From NCBI GenBank assembly GCA_904374805.1, contig CAJFEW010000011.1, forward strand, positions 1-36,241: a stretch of DNA of 36,241 bases. The letters run 5' to 3'. Below the pieces are notes generated by a model that saw only the letters and a list, made by a program, of their open reading frames with translations, did no database searches and was not told where the DNA came from. The DNA is from an uncultured Neglectibacter sp. GTDB taxonomy: Bacteria > Bacillota > Clostridia > Oscillospirales > Acutalibacteraceae. The translations under genes were made by a program, and so were the position numbers. Below, one piece after another: positions 36,144-36,241 of the stretch. Each line of letters starts with the position of its first letter. Positions within the stretch are counted from its first letter, which is position 1.

Positions 36144-36241
36144 TGATTATTCCGGGGCTCTTTGAGCCACCTGTCCGGACTTTGAGAGCCACCATTCCGG
36201 AGAATGAGGCCACATATTCCGGTAATTCAGAGCCACTTTAG
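36144..36241. mobile_element. End of an IS21-like element, running off the window
   Basis: Starting with TGATTATTCCGG at 36144, a motif pair ATTCCGG ... GAGCCAC repeats with a 21-23 base period. ATTCCGG (or TCCGG) lies at 36149, 36174, 36194 and 36216. GAGCCAC (or GGCCAC) ends at 36170, 36192, 36213 and 36236. Multiple short tandem repeats at the tip and a TG start are typical of IS21-family ends. The transposase genes would lie outside the window. The other end and the target duplication cannot be seen. Confidence 0.65.

Noticed and set aside
1-36241. CRISPR array, prophage or secretion-system cluster
   Set aside because: No array of direct repeats with unique spacers, no phage structural genes and no defence-system genes were found. 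The only large tandem repeats are in-frame in the surface-protein gene.

Overview
The window reads as chromosomal DNA of an endospore-forming, Gram-positive anaerobe of the Clostridia, most likely a gut member of the Oscillospiraceae/Ruminococcaceae group. This rests on a SipL-like gene directly followed by spoIVA and an M50 protease of the SpoIVFB type, on spoIIM and cwlD homologues, two aldo/keto reductases with ferredoxin-like tails, a MetH without its own reactivation domain, a DnaD/DnaC loader pair, and many GTG/TTG starts with strong purine-rich ribosome binding sites. The taxonomic call is inference from gene content; no 16S gene or ribosomal protein is present.

Layout. 1-4702 is a leftward operon: a two-gene ThrE-type transporter, an RluA-type pseudouridine synthase and a fused glycosyltransferase/CsaB-like pyruvyl transferase, ending in a terminator at 99-132. 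4933-7293 encodes a surface protein with a cohesin-like domain and five near-identical beta-sandwich repeats. 7399-9366 is a leftward dnaD-dnaC pair. A tRNA-Thr(CGU) with its own promoter and terminator follows, then a TraX-like membrane protein and a VanX-like lipoprotein. 12119-16091 is the sporulation block: sipL-like, spoIVA, a short single-TM protein, and a SpoIVFB-like protease, with a candidate sigma-E promoter in front. 16243-17561 pairs a conserved hypothetical protein with a secreted nuclease lipoprotein. 17726-19971 is a tandem of 4Fe-4S aldo/keto reductases. 20201-23204 is a copper module (CsoR repressor, CopA with a CopZ-like tail) with two palindromic operators.

23328-25398 carries tgt, yajC and a small TIGR04086-type membrane protein. 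A 537-base AT-rich stretch without a convincing gene comes next, then spoIIM and xerD, a YesL-like protein and, convergent to it, a second Xer-type recombinase downstream of radA. cwlD and metF diverge from a shared promoter region near 31600-31730. metF, a stand-alone MetH reactivation-domain protein and a MetH core form a one-carbon/methionine operon. The right edge holds the 3' half of an aminoglycoside 3-N-acetyltransferase-like gene, cut by what looks like the repeat-rich end of an IS21-type element that runs off the window.

Most genes belong to known families. The parts most worth a second look are the compact sipL-spoIVA-(short SpoIVFA-like)-spoIVFB operon, the internal ribosome binding site that could release a free CopZ from copA, the second aldo/keto reductase with two catalytic residues replaced, the 30-bp palindrome in front of the second Xer gene, and the IS-broken acetyltransferase.
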